This document shows, piece by piece, positions 56,201 to 64,000 of a stretch of DNA of 64,000 nt. The notes beneath the pieces are model-generated. The model was not told where the DNA came from, made no database searches, and was given only the letters and a program-made list of their open reading frames with translations. A program made the position numbers and the translations under genes. Positions within the stretch are counted from its first letter, which is position 1. Each line of letters starts with the position of its first letter. Origin of the DNA: Tigriopus japonicus (lineage: Eukaryota; Arthropoda; Copepoda; Harpacticoida; Harpacticidae); contig CM021312.1 of NCBI GenBank assembly GCA_010645155.1, positions 2,267,850 through 2,331,849 of the forward strand, given 5' to 3'.

Positions 56201-57294
56201 ATTTTTGTTTGTTTCCGCGCTCCTTTCATATTAATAAGTATAACTCTTTACAATCATGTTACTTTACTCTAGTGTTGTTAGCTAGCATGTTGGTTGAAAA
56301 ATGGTTGATGATTATCGTTGGATGGAATATTGTGGCATCTAGAAAGGTCTTGAACTTTGAATTGGAGGTGTCAGAACTTGTTTTTGCTATTCCCGAAATG
56401 AAAGCAAGGTGTTCGGTGCTCAAATTCCCTCTACAGAATTTGTACGGAAAATTGCAGGATTCTTTTAACAAACCATTCATAGTTGGCCAATCACAACAAT
56501 AGGGAAACAAGGCTCAACGAATCAGGTTCGATAAGAACAAGCATTTGCTTGTTCTTTCGCAGGCAGATAAATGCACAAATTTTGGAACTCTCCCCGGCAT
56601 TGGAGGGCACGAAAATAGCAAAGGGAAAAGCGGATAGGGACAAGCAAAAACGGAGAAGCGGTCAAAAGCACGAAAACATCAGCTGATAAGAACATGTTCT
56701 TTTGTCAAGCTCATAAACGGACCAATTCTCGACCGCTTCACCGCATTGAAGGGCACGAAAATAGCAAACGGAAAAGCGGATAGGGACTAACGGCAGAACG
56801 GAGAAGAGGATAATGGCACGAAAATAGCTGCTAATGAGAGTTATGATTTCCAATAGGGACAAATCAAGTGAATGAGACCTTGTTTCTGTCGAGTAGACTA
56901 CGGATTTCAATCTCAAGTTCAAACTAATGCCGAATTGAAGAGTTATGTCGTTTCAAGTTTACGTTCTGAAAGCTCGGCTTTCTTTGGCTTGGCACAAAAA
57001 TTACCAGAAGAGGACGTACTATATTCTTCACTATCGGCAGGATTTGCACTGACAAGAACCACTTGACGTGCTCTTTTCAATTTGAATAGTTGTTAACATA
57101 AATATTACACTTTATCCAAAAACTCACCTTAGGTCGACAACTAGTTTTACTTTTTGAACTTTCGATTTCAAATTTATCTCATTTTCAACAGAACAGAACG
57201 TATTTTTACCTATTGGAGGTATGGGCCGGTTGTTGAAAAGATATATTCCATAAAGTGAGAAGAGAAAAACAGCACTAATAAGCGTCTTCTGCAT
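43698..57294 (-). CDS. DUF268-like membrane protein, copy D (complete, 4 exons)
   Basis: Exons: 1 = 57294-57210 (85 nt), A = 55241-55015 (227), B = 54379-54131 (249), C = 44213-43698 (516, with stop). The sum is 1077 nt, 358 residues, and every junction is GT-AG and in phase. The N-terminus MQKTLISAVFLFSLYGIYLF is a signal anchor. Then DPKYSSPKDKRALENVQ, KVKSKCGKICVTEQSK, GKGWYDIVRKPFTCDNLF, IPSFLYEDFTYQGRI, VIGSQ-TPWVEAMLLEQGA, and the core SSLEHSGLGRYGD, NPFGDL, GVPTGPDHITFNLHRVYG. The C-terminus is four residues longer than in B and C. Sequence differs clearly from B/C, so it is an older duplicate, and it shows no defect. Role unknown; enzyme-like and lumenal by inference. The B-C intron (9.9 kb) holds two long-TIR transposons and a foldback. 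Confidence 0.78.
44570..45404. mobile_element. Full-length palindromic element, 835 bp, TA-flanked
   Basis: The left half (AGAGTTCTCAGGTATAGA, CATGAGATGTGACCTCTTGC, GGGCGCAGGCGTTCAGA, GACGACTTTTTTCAAAAATG) is mirrored by the right half. The symmetry continues inwards to about 44.83 and 45.13 kb (GTGTTTAAAGTATCCATTTT versus its inverse), so the arms exceed 250 bp. TA precedes and follows. Looks like a foldback of Tc1/mariner type with no coding capacity. Confidence 0.8.
45645..45887. repeat. 18-bp minisatellite, left part
   Basis: About a dozen imperfect units of GACAACTCGACCCACCAG. The array is interrupted at 45888 by a transposon and continues in the same orientation at 47326. Minus-strand frames through it read repeated SGGSSCLVGRVVQWVEL-like peptides and are by-products. 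Confidence 0.9.
45888..47325. mobile_element. Mutator-like non-autonomous element, 1438 bp
   Basis: Long terminal inverted repeats of about 110 bp (left TATGAATGATAC..., right inverted TATGAACGTTAC...) with shared blocks CCACGTACATA, TACATAAAC, AGTCAATCAGGGTTGCT and GCTACACAC. Flanked by a perfect 9-bp duplication CCCGCTGGC (45879-45887 and 47326-47334). A 9-bp duplication with long TIRs is characteristic of MULEs. The interior is AT-rich and non-coding, ending in GATACAAAAATAAACAATAA near 47.1 kb. Confidence 0.85.
47326..47478. repeat. 18-bp minisatellite, right part
   Basis: About seven units of GACAACTCGACCCACCAG-like sequence, the continuation of the array at 45645-45887. Confidence 0.9.
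47699..47984. mobile_element. Palindromic MITE, copy 2 (AGCGCCTCTTGTGGTC family)
   Basis: Inverted arms with CAGCGCCTCTTGTGGTCAAA, AACATAGTTTCCAGCT and AATGCC blocks. Diverged relative of 33286-33610. Confidence 0.75.
48203..48455 (+). repeat. Dispersed repeat, right copy (partner 1660-1935)
   Basis: Same order of blocks as at 1660-1935: TAGTGATGTGAAATCTG, GAGGTTGCAAGATAGG, GGTAGACAGAAGGGAATATG, GATTTCACA. Confidence 0.7.
48456..49317. other. Unassigned segment left of the long-TIR element
   Basis: Moderately GC-rich, with TTCAATACTGGTTCTATTCT and TATATACATAGCATGGGG near 48.9 kb, a little LTR-like but without a second copy. GCGCCCCTGATCCAAAGACG (49238) matches, inverted, a string at 27.73 kb. 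Confidence 0.3.
49318..52870. mobile_element. Mutator-like non-autonomous element, 3553 bp
   Basis: Terminal inverted repeats of about 200 bp begin TCAAACACTTTTTCCGACA and share TTCGACTGGCGGCAGAAAAC, TTTAGTTGCGTGAGTAATTT, ACTAATGTTGCGTTAG and AGTAATCGAGT. The left copy has an extra 20 bp. Flanked by a perfect 9-bp duplication CATTTTATC (49309-49317 and 52871-52879). No transposase frame. From about 50.83 to 52.26 kb the interior is a loose succession of CAAGACCGATTCG-like and GGAATCGGTCTTG-like repeats in both orientations. Confidence 0.88.
52272..52347 (+). repeat. Dispersed repeat (partner 63734-63800)
   Basis: GTAAAGAGAGT, ATAATTAATGTTT and ATGAAATTTGATCTACCAAT are shared with 63734-63800 in the same orientation. 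It lies inside the Mutator-like element. Confidence 0.6.
53297..53847. mobile_element. Non-autonomous hAT-type element, 551 bp
   Basis: Left end TAGGGATGGGTGACAGC, right end inverted TAGGGGTGGGCGAGAAGC. Flanks CTTCAACC and CTTTAACC (7 of 8). Both ends are rich in irregular GACACCGACACCGGC-type units in inverted orientation. Confidence 0.82.
54131..54379 (-). CDS. Copy D, exon B
   Basis: 249 nt: IPSFLYEDFTYQGRIHVFNA, later VDNFLNRTRHGISISQYGPQ, ending HVLVIGSQ at a GTAAAG donor. Confidence 0.85.
54380..55014. other. Intron of copy D, no feature seen
   Basis: AT-rich, with weak repeats of CCAATATCAACTT/CAATTT type near 54.66-54.77 kb. Nothing else seen. Confidence 0.45.
55015..55241 (-). CDS. 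Copy D, exon A
   Basis: 227 nt: two codon bases then PKYSSPKDKRALENVQARVL, KVKSKCGKICVTEQSK, ending SPET at a GTAAGA donor. Confidence 0.85.
55340..55625. mobile_element. Internally deleted, diverged copy of the 1.18-kb element
   Basis: TTTGGATCCTATTGACGCCC and GGATCACGGCCATAAAAGAC match the interior of the 1.18-kb element. The sequence then jumps to TTGGCCAATCAC-AACAGGGAAACAAGG, which lies 600 bp further on in the full copy. It abuts the full copy at 55658. Confidence 0.6.
55658..56834. mobile_element. 1.18-kb repeated element, copy 2
   Basis: Nearly identical to 31145-32323, in the same orientation, with only scattered substitutions. Left flank CATTTCAT, right end CTGCTAA as in copy 1. 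It lies in intron 1 of gene copy D. Confidence 0.75.
56835..57209. other. Intron 1 of copy D next to exon 1
   Basis: No repeat recognised. A second GTGAGT donor at 57127 could extend exon 1 in another frame, but the GTAAAA donor at 57209 gives the phase shared by all four paralogs and is preferred. Confidence 0.4.
57210..57294 (-). CDS. Copy D, exon 1 (signal anchor)
   Basis: 85 nt: MQKTLISAVFLFSLYGIYLF, NNRPIPPI, then one base before GTAAAA. The length equals exon 1 of copies B and C. Confidence 0.72.
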
Positions 57295-57918
57295 GGCTTA
57301 TCCCTTCACCAAGAGTTATCATTATGGAGAAGCAATTTCGATTAAACAGGCTTTTGGTGTGTGGATAAGTGGGAAACATGTGATGGGGACCTCTGCAAAA
57401 TTGTCCCTCTATAGGTTAGCAAACAATCAAACACTCGTTTCAATTGAAGAAATGACATTTGATACTTCTTGTGCAGGATGTTCTTAAAAGTGATTTATCA
57501 AGAAATTTCACAGGGCATTTCTTTATTCAACGTCGCCATTTCTAAAACTGCCATTGCAAGCACTAAAAATTATTCCTGATCTAGTCAAGGACATCTTAAT
57601 GTCTCATGACAAATTACAATGTACAACTTAAGGCCTGTCATTGTTCCAAAATGAGAGGTTATTTCAAAGAAGTAAAAGCTCCGCTGAGTTTTCATTGTTG
57701 TAGATAAGATGTAAGTGGTATTTTGTAATATATATCCTTCATTGAGTCATCCTTGAGCTAGTTGACAAAGCCGATTTTGATGTGGTGTTGTTTTACTTGT
57801 GTTTTTGACCAATTTTCAAACTTATCAACGTTCATTGGACACATTGGAACAAATATTGTGTATTGAAGCGCAGAGGTTTCCCAACGCTCCATTTCACTGG
57901 TTGCACCTAAGAGACGGG

Positions 57919-58474
57919 GTGCGGTAAATAGGTCACAAGGTAAAAAGGTCACCAGAAAACGGTCATGGTAAAAAGCTCACAAGGTAAAAATATCACGGTG
58001 AAAAGGTCACAGTAGAAAGGTCACATAACTGCACAGCTCCGGAGGTGGCCAAGGGGGTGAACCCAGGGACCCTGGGATCTTCCTTGGTTGATGATTGTCC
58101 CATCGGCCAAGGGACCTTAAGATTAGCCGGGTGAAACACAATTATGCTGAGGCAAAGGTCTCATGGAAACATCATGGTTGGGACCATGGTCTTGGGACCA
58201 TGGTCTTAGGACCATGGTCCCAACCTGGCCGGACTGGCGGACTCGGGAGAAGGGTCTTCCCTCGCCGTTCTGGAGTCAAAAGTGCACTCTTCGTTTGAGA
58301 TCTGCCCATGGGCTTCAGAGATATTCCTGGTGAAACACAATAATGTCCACAGAAAAGTGATTTTTCACCGTGACCTTTTTACTTTGTGGCCTTTTTACTG
58401 CGACCTTTTTTCCTGGTGACCTTTTTGCTATGACCTATTTACATGTGACTGTTTTGTTTGGGACCTTTGTACCT
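57919..58474. mobile_element. AGGTCAC foldback element, copy 3 (intact)
   Basis: Left: GTGCGGTAAATAGGTCACAA, then five or six GGTCAC units spaced by AAGGTAAAAA-like linkers. Core: GGGGGTGAACCCAGGGACCC, a triple TGGGACCATGGTCTTGGGAC motif and CCCATGGGCTTCAGAGATAT. Right: inverted TGACCTTTTTAC units. 556 bp, no coding capacity. Confidence 0.8.
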
Positions 58475-58971
58475 ACAATTAAAATACTCTTGTCTGGAAA
58501 TTGTTTTTTTTGAGCGTTTTCCACTTCATATGTTGTTCTTTTATGTACTTTATTAAGTTGCCAATTAATCTATTTTTTCTAAGTTAGTTTAAATTTAGGT
58601 TATCATGGAAATTTGAACTTCAAGAATGGTTAAACAAACTTGTTCTTGCAATGTGTTTAAGATGCCACAAAGTTACCACTTGCCATCCCAATAGATCGCA
58701 TTTTGAAATCATTGCACTGTTTTACAAAACCTAGTAATTTTGACATCCAAAAGATGCATCAGTTTTAATACGGGAATATTTTTGCTCTTTTGAATAGAGT
58801 TCTACAAAACCGGTTGACACGTTTAAGAGTTCTTTTAATGAGGATTGTGGAAAAAAATGTTTCAAGTTTGAGTTGGAAATGTTTAATGTTATCATTTTGA
58901 GCCGGATTTCAAGACAAACGCTTTGGACAGAAGGATATTAGAAGTTTAGGTATCGTGCATATCATATCATA
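58475..58971. other. 3' side of the channel gene
   Basis: About 500 bp downstream of the channel stop codon. Probable 3' UTR; no polyadenylation site assigned. Confidence 0.4.
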
Positions 58972-61900
58972 TCAGTAGCAATAGAACATGTAGTAAAACC
59001 AATAGATCACATTGAAAGTAAGAAAGAGCGACGGGTAGACTTTCAGGGCATGCTCGTCAAAGTCCTCCAGATATTTCTTGCGTTTCCGAGCAAACTCCTC
59101 TTCTTGTTTGGTTTGTCCCGGTTTTCGAGGTTCTTGCCATCTGTCACCAATCTGAAATGAATACCATGGAAAATGAGATTCATCGTGTATTCCAAATGAA
59201 AGCCAAACAGCAACATCTGCGGATAATCATTTCCGACAACCAAATAGACCTTACAGAAAGGGTGAACAGTTTCATTTTACGGGAATGCAAATATCAGAAG
59301 TTGTTCCCTAGCATATATGGCGACAAAGAAAAGAAAAGGAGAGATACTCTGTAACTTGCATTATCCTTTTGGAATTCTTTCCAGGATTTGGAAGTTCAAC
59401 CCAAGATTCAACGTAAATGAAAGAATAGCTGAAAGGAAGCCGACAAAAACAGAACCATTCTACTATATCCAAAAATTTTGATATCATACTCGTAAAAATA
59501 TTCACAAGTTGAGAGTTGTCTTGATCTTTTCTATTTTCTGTCAATGTTTCGGGCAAAAAATATTTCTTTAAATTTCCAAATGGCACTTTCAGCCGAAAGC
59601 TGCATAGACACATAGATTACAGGACAGGAGCTACATTACTATCCGTTACCAAGTTTTTTGACGCAAATAAAGCACATTTCATGTCAGAATTTTCCAACTT
59701 CTCTGCCTCTGAATCGTATTTATCGAAGTTTGATTTGCCATAAATATATGATGTGAACTAGATGTGACATTCTTGAACACTAAGTGCTTACTTAGGGAAC
59801 AGACGATGGTTTATATTTACGTCAAGTTCAAATCTTCATTGTTTTTTGTACTAGAAAAATATGATCCAGCCTCGCTACTAAACTTTTAGTCTCAAGTCAA
59901 ACCTTAAGATTGGCATCCCAGGACCGTAGAGATCCTGAAGGATCGTATAAAGCGTTTATATATGTAGTTCATAGTAGATGAATTGCTAATCAACTTAGTG
60001 AACATACTTTAAGTGTACTTGATGAAAGGATACCCTTAGATTGTCTTAAGGCAGGGGTCGGCAACCGGTGGGCCGCGGCCCAAATGTGGTCCATAGGGTG
60101 GTCGTTGGTGGGCCCAAGAGCTATGGAGAAAATCCAAAATAGTGGCCCCGAGAGCCATTCATAGTACTGTGCTCATGGGCCTTAAGCTCTTCGACCGCAT
60201 ATTTGCGGGCCCTTGAGCCTACCAATGCTTGTTTGGTGGGCCTTTGACAACACAAATGAAATTTCGTGGGCCTTGGCACATAAGTGGTTACCGACCCCTG
60301 TCTTAAGGTATTAAAGCACTTGGGATTAAAAACTACTACCCGAAAATTCACCTCCAATGAATCCTTCCAAAATGGATCCTTCCAGTGTACTTTGGCATTA
60401 GTGGTGTTCCGAACTGGAATGACCTCCTCCTGTCCACGCAAGGAGGGGTTATAATTCTCTGAGAAGCCCGCACCGTACTCAATAAATGAGTCACTAATAC
60501 TGGATTGGTCCAAATCGAGACCTTGAGGTCGTACGCTGATGGGCGAAGTCACAACCGGTGATGTGAGGTGGTGATGCCGTTGCGCCACCTGATTCCTGAC
60601 CCCATGTCGGTCAATCATGGCCACAGTAGGAAGCTTTACCGGTCTCTGCAACTGCAAAGAGTGACCACCATTGAACTTCAAACCCACCACCTCGCCATTG
60701 GCAGGTACTTGAGGCCAGCTGGAAAGGTGTGCTTCAGGGTTGTATTCTCGCTCCTGGCGGCGAAGCCTTGTCATCTTCCAAAGGATAAAGGCGTACTCCC
60801 CCAAGGCTGCAAACACGAGGCAAATACACGCAGACACCCAGAACTCCAAGGCCGTTTCTTGGCGTGCTACGGGAATGCGCTCCCTAAGGATTGAAATAGG
60901 TAATATTAAAGCCAATGTAATATTAGGGTATACAAGCGAGTGCCATTTTCAGCTACGTATGAGCAAATTTTTTTTTCGTTATATCCTCGTTTCTTCGTTA
61001 TGTTCTTAGAAAAATGTCCTTCTCGGGTTTTGCAGCTATAACATTGCGTCAATTTCTGGCACTTTCTCTTTGGAAGCATAGAAAATGCAAAATGGCACAA
61101 AAAATTGACGCCTGTCATTGCTGTCTTCACTTAACGCATCAATGTTGGTGTAAAAATTTTTGGAAAGCACAAAATTTGGGTCAATAAATTATACAATCCC
61201 AAACTTTTCAAAAGAAACCTGCTAGACTTCTAAAAGCATTTAAACTATTGAGAGTATAATATCAACACGCTCTTGTACTGTTTGGTGTTATTTTCTGTCC
61301 TCTCCAACTAGATTGTAATTTGACCCCAGGTGGCTGCTGATAAATATTTTTTTAAACCTTGCGACAGCAGTACGTGCAACCAATCTTGAGGCTATCTATG
61401 GTTAGTAAGTAGTATCCATCTTGGCAGGTTTTAGTTAGAAAATATAAAAACCGCTCATCATTTAGGCCGCTAAACTTTAGCCGTTAACTTCTTTAAAGTT
61501 TTATGCACCATCTGAAATTTAAAGGTGCTATCTGTTTTTAGCGCTTGTCGTTTTGGATCCCGATCTCTCGCCGCCGAATTTCTTTAAAAGCGAAATTTTT
61601 AGCTTGTTTTTCTTTAACAAAACAGAGAAGGAATATCAAGTTTAAATGAACTTGACAGCTATTCTGAATTATCACTCATCTGGGAAGAATTATCAAGATT
61701 GGCTCAACAACAAAGGCTGCATGAACCCAAACAACAAATGAGTAACTTATTTGCATTTTTCATGATTATATGTTTTCCAATGTCTGCTAAAAAGCAATAT
61801 TTGATTATTCGTCGTCACTTGAGGATTGCATAAATCTTTGTAATAAAACAAATTCCAAACAAATCACACATATTTTTCTTTTTTATTGAGCAAATATGTG

Positions 61901-63245
61901 CCAATAAGGGTTTTCCGCTTTACGAAAATTCCGCGTTGTGGGCTAAAATTTCGTGGCTCTAAATAGACGTGGCGAAGAATATTCGGCGACAAGAGTTCGC
62001 GTTCTAAAAAAATACCACACTAAAAATTCACAGCTCCATTTCTAGTGTCAAGTTGACGTTTCTTTCCAATAAGCTTCTGATTTTATGTGAAATTATATAA
62101 GGCCATCCCTAAAAGAGGAAGCCACACAAAGGCAATTAAAAGATCCATAAGTGACTCTCATTTAACGTGACTTACGTAACATAGTTGAATTTGTTGATCA
62201 AAACCAGCACAAGGGTGACCAAAAGAACGATTCTTGCAGCAATTATGTCTGCAGGAATAAGGAATGACACCCAAGAGACCACGACAAAAATCCCAGTGGG
62301 AAGAAAACAGCTCAGAATATATGGAGATACATAGCGTCGAAGGCGAATCTCGAGAGCAAACATGGAATAGTTGCCTGGAAAGAGAAAAAAATAATGAATA
62401 TTGAATGACCATGCAATGGCCCCTACAGACTCTCCTTTCCAAAAAACGCGGCCTACTCGGATACATATTATGGTACTAGGGCTCCCAATGGAGCTGTAAT
62501 ATTGCTACTTCTAAGATAAACTTTTTAATCAATCTGGACAAAAACGTTACTTCTTGTCATGAATACGTCAAATTTGGATAGTTCATCTTGACGGGAGACT
62601 TCACACGTGTCAGAAACTGACAATTTTGTACGAAATTTGTGCTTTTACCGCGTTAAAGCATTCTGTTGAAAAGTCTTTATACTCTCCACAAATTGATATT
62701 AAAGTATGAATTAGAAAAAGAGTTATTAAAGTGAAAATTTAAATCTTCAATAGTGTGCTTGGGGTTAATAATCTATCACAATTCTTTACATCCTTTTCCA
62801 AAAATGTAAAATATATCTGATTTTATTTTTAAAATAATTTTTCCATACCCTTAGAAATGAGCATCTCATTATATTCTTAGAAAAAGTTTGAAACTTCACA
62901 ATTATAACATCTTCTCTCTGTTGAAAGCAAGTTTTGTAATTTGGCATTTTGGAACATAATTGAACTAAAATGTCCCCTCAAAATTCAAGTTTTATTCCTA
63001 TTCTAATTTAGCCAGTAATACATAACGGTAATAAGCAAAAATAAAATGTGTTTTATGTCACGGGGAAATCCGTCTGTACAGTAGTAAAATTGGAGCTGTG
63101 TTTAGATAAAGCTTACTGTTATGTCCTCTGTAAACATCCGAGTCTTTCATCCGACTGATGGCCACTTTAAATGGGAGGGCCCTCTGGTTATCTTGGTTGT
63201 ACGTGAAGCCTCCATTTAGGATCATCTCGTTGGTATCATGAGAAA
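58972..63245 (-). CDS. Cys-loop ligand-gated ion channel, last four exons
   Basis: Exons: 63245-63117, 62374-62176, 60883-60352, 59151-58972 (with TGA). All are GT-AG with matching phases, giving 345 residues. The first has the end of the ligand-binding domain (GGFTYNQDNQRALPFKVAIS). Next: NYSMFALEIRLRRYVSPYIL, TM1 with VSWVSFLIPAD, TM2 with AARIVLLVTLVLVLINKF. The third has TM3 (ALEFWVSACICLVFAALGEY) and an intracellular loop of about 135 residues. The last has ARKRKKYLEDFDEHALKVYP and TM4 SLFLTFNVIYWFYYMF. The TM2 entrance has Arg at 0' but Ala-Ala before it, where anion channels usually have Pro-Ala or Pro-Gly; lack of the Glu of cation channels suggests anion selectivity. Acts in the plasma membrane. 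Ligand cannot be told; upstream exons lie beyond the right edge. Confidence 0.85.
59152..60051. other. Last intron of the channel gene
   Basis: AT-rich, no other gene. A 101-codon minus-strand frame (59308-59613) is not recognised. Confidence 0.45.
60052..60300. mobile_element. hAT-type MITE, 249 bp (CAGGGGTCGGCAACC ends)
   Basis: Ends CAGGGGTCGGCAACC and, inverted, CAGGGGTCGGTAACC. Perfect 8-bp duplication TCTTAAGG (60044-60051 and 60301-60308). The interior is GC-rich (GTGGGCCGCGGCCCA, GGTGGGCC repeats). It sits 51 bp past the donor of the TM3 exon. Confidence 0.92.
60884..62175. other. Intron of the channel gene, no feature seen
   Basis: 1.3 kb between the TM2 and TM3 exons. AT-rich, no repeat recognised. 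Confidence 0.5.
62375..63116. other. Intron of the channel gene, no feature seen
   Basis: About 740 bp, AT-rich, nothing recognised. Confidence 0.5.
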
Positions 63246-64000
63246 CTGAAAGAGTACCAATAATAATCACTAGATGGTAGGCACCACATTCTACGTAAGG
63301 GCTGTGTACATTGGTTCTTATGTCCATTGGGTCTATTTACATACAGACTAGGCAATCTAGATTCTCGGACTGATTTTGTACCTCATATGCGCTAGCACAA
63401 GTCGAAAATCAGACAATTTATGGCCTCGTCCAGCCAAAAGTTGGCAATACAAGATCATTTTTCAACTGAAATGTTTTCTGTCTGGCATGAATTGAGTTAG
63501 AAAGCTGGACAAAGATCGACTTGCTGGTCTCTAATATTTTTTGCGCATGAGAGTGAAATGATATTTTGGACAAATTTTGGAATTTCAGCTTTAGAGCTGC
63601 TAAAAAAGATATATTTTAAAATGTGCCTCCTGGTACGAGGATTATGGGCATGATCATGGTTTGTTTATTATTAATTTTTTTTTTTTTGGGGGGGGGCGGA
63701 TTTTTCAATACCGCTTCAAGGAATGGGATTCCCTGTAAAGAGAGTTAATCATTATTATAGTTTCAATAATTAATGTTTTTATGAAATTTGATCTACCAAT
63801 CTACCAAACGAAAAATATTATAATTTGAAATTTGCAAAATTAAAAATACAGTACATGATATGTTAAGTATCTTCAAAATATCTCAATGGAATTGAGTTCA
63901 TTGATATAAATAGTCATTAATTAATAGAAATGAAGTAAAGAATGGCGTATTTTTAAGTTGTCACTCAATAAGGTGAGTGAATACTTTAATTAATTGGGAA
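63246..64000. other. Upstream intron of the channel gene
   Basis: Contains a T16/G9 low-complexity tract near 63.68 kb and, at 63734-63800, a short dispersed repeat shared with 52272-52347. No exon recognised before the window ends. Confidence 0.5.

Noticed and set aside
57128..57294. Longer first exon of copy D, or a second small exon at 57177-57128
   Set aside because: The second exon needs a 32-nt intron, too short to splice. The longer exon breaks the phase shared by all four copies.
1..64000. CRISPR array, phage, operon or bacterial defence system
   Set aside because: Introns with GT-AG borders and eukaryotic transposons throughout. The tandem repeats lack the spacer structure of CRISPR.

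Overview
This is an AT-rich, intron-bearing eukaryotic nuclear window that is heavily loaded with transposable elements. Several things suggest an arthropod, perhaps a copepod-like crustacean: TTAGG-type repeats, an invertebrate-style Cys-loop receptor, and the mix of Tc1/mariner, hAT and non-LTR elements. I cannot fix the species. No rRNA, tRNA, CRISPR array or bacterial-style operon is visible.

The backbone is a head-to-tail array of four paralogous genes, all on the minus strand. I read them as DUF268-like proteins: type II membrane proteins with a methyltransferase-like domain of unknown function. Each gene has the same plan: exon 1 (start codon plus signal anchor, ending with one base of a split codon), exon A, exon B (always 249 nt), and exon C (terminal). 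Most exon 1 copies are too short to stand out as open reading frames and were found by splice phase. Copy A: exons 2541-2445, 1274-1057, 451-203, with exon C beyond the left edge. Copy B: 7944-7860, a truncated exon A at 6543-6458, 5899-5651, 4131-3628. Copy C: 40916-40832, 37510-37284, 26439-26191, 17322-16819. Copy D: 57294-57210, 55241-55015, 54379-54131, 44213-43698. Copies B and C are the closest pair; about 450 bp around exon 1 is conserved between them, and each shows the empty site for a transposon present in the other.

The introns and spacers are stacked with insertions. A Tc1-type pseudogene lies inside copy B. A non-LTR retrotransposon (11.1-15.9 kb, with an assembly gap) sits inside a TIR element at 9.2-16.4 kb. 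A second copy of that TIR element (18.1-21.4 kb) splits a Tc1-like transposase remnant and itself carries a foldback element split by a further insertion. A decayed hAT/BED transposase gene lies at 22.4-24.1 kb. Non-autonomous hAT-type elements with 8-bp duplications lie at 6.6, 25.5, 28.8, 40.5, 53.3 and 60.05 kb. A TTAA-flanked 120-bp element lies at 35.8 kb. Two long-TIR elements with perfect 9-bp duplications (Mutator-like) lie at 45.9-47.3 and 49.3-52.9 kb.

At the right edge (63.2-58.97 kb, minus strand) are the last four exons of a Cys-loop ligand-gated ion channel, from the end of the extracellular domain through TM4 and the stop. Its splice phases are consistent throughout, and a 249-bp hAT-type element sits in its last intron.

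Nothing here looks like an operon-like or defence system. The notable content is the uncharacterised DUF268-like gene array and the unusually readable insertion history, where paralogous copies act as internal empty-site controls.
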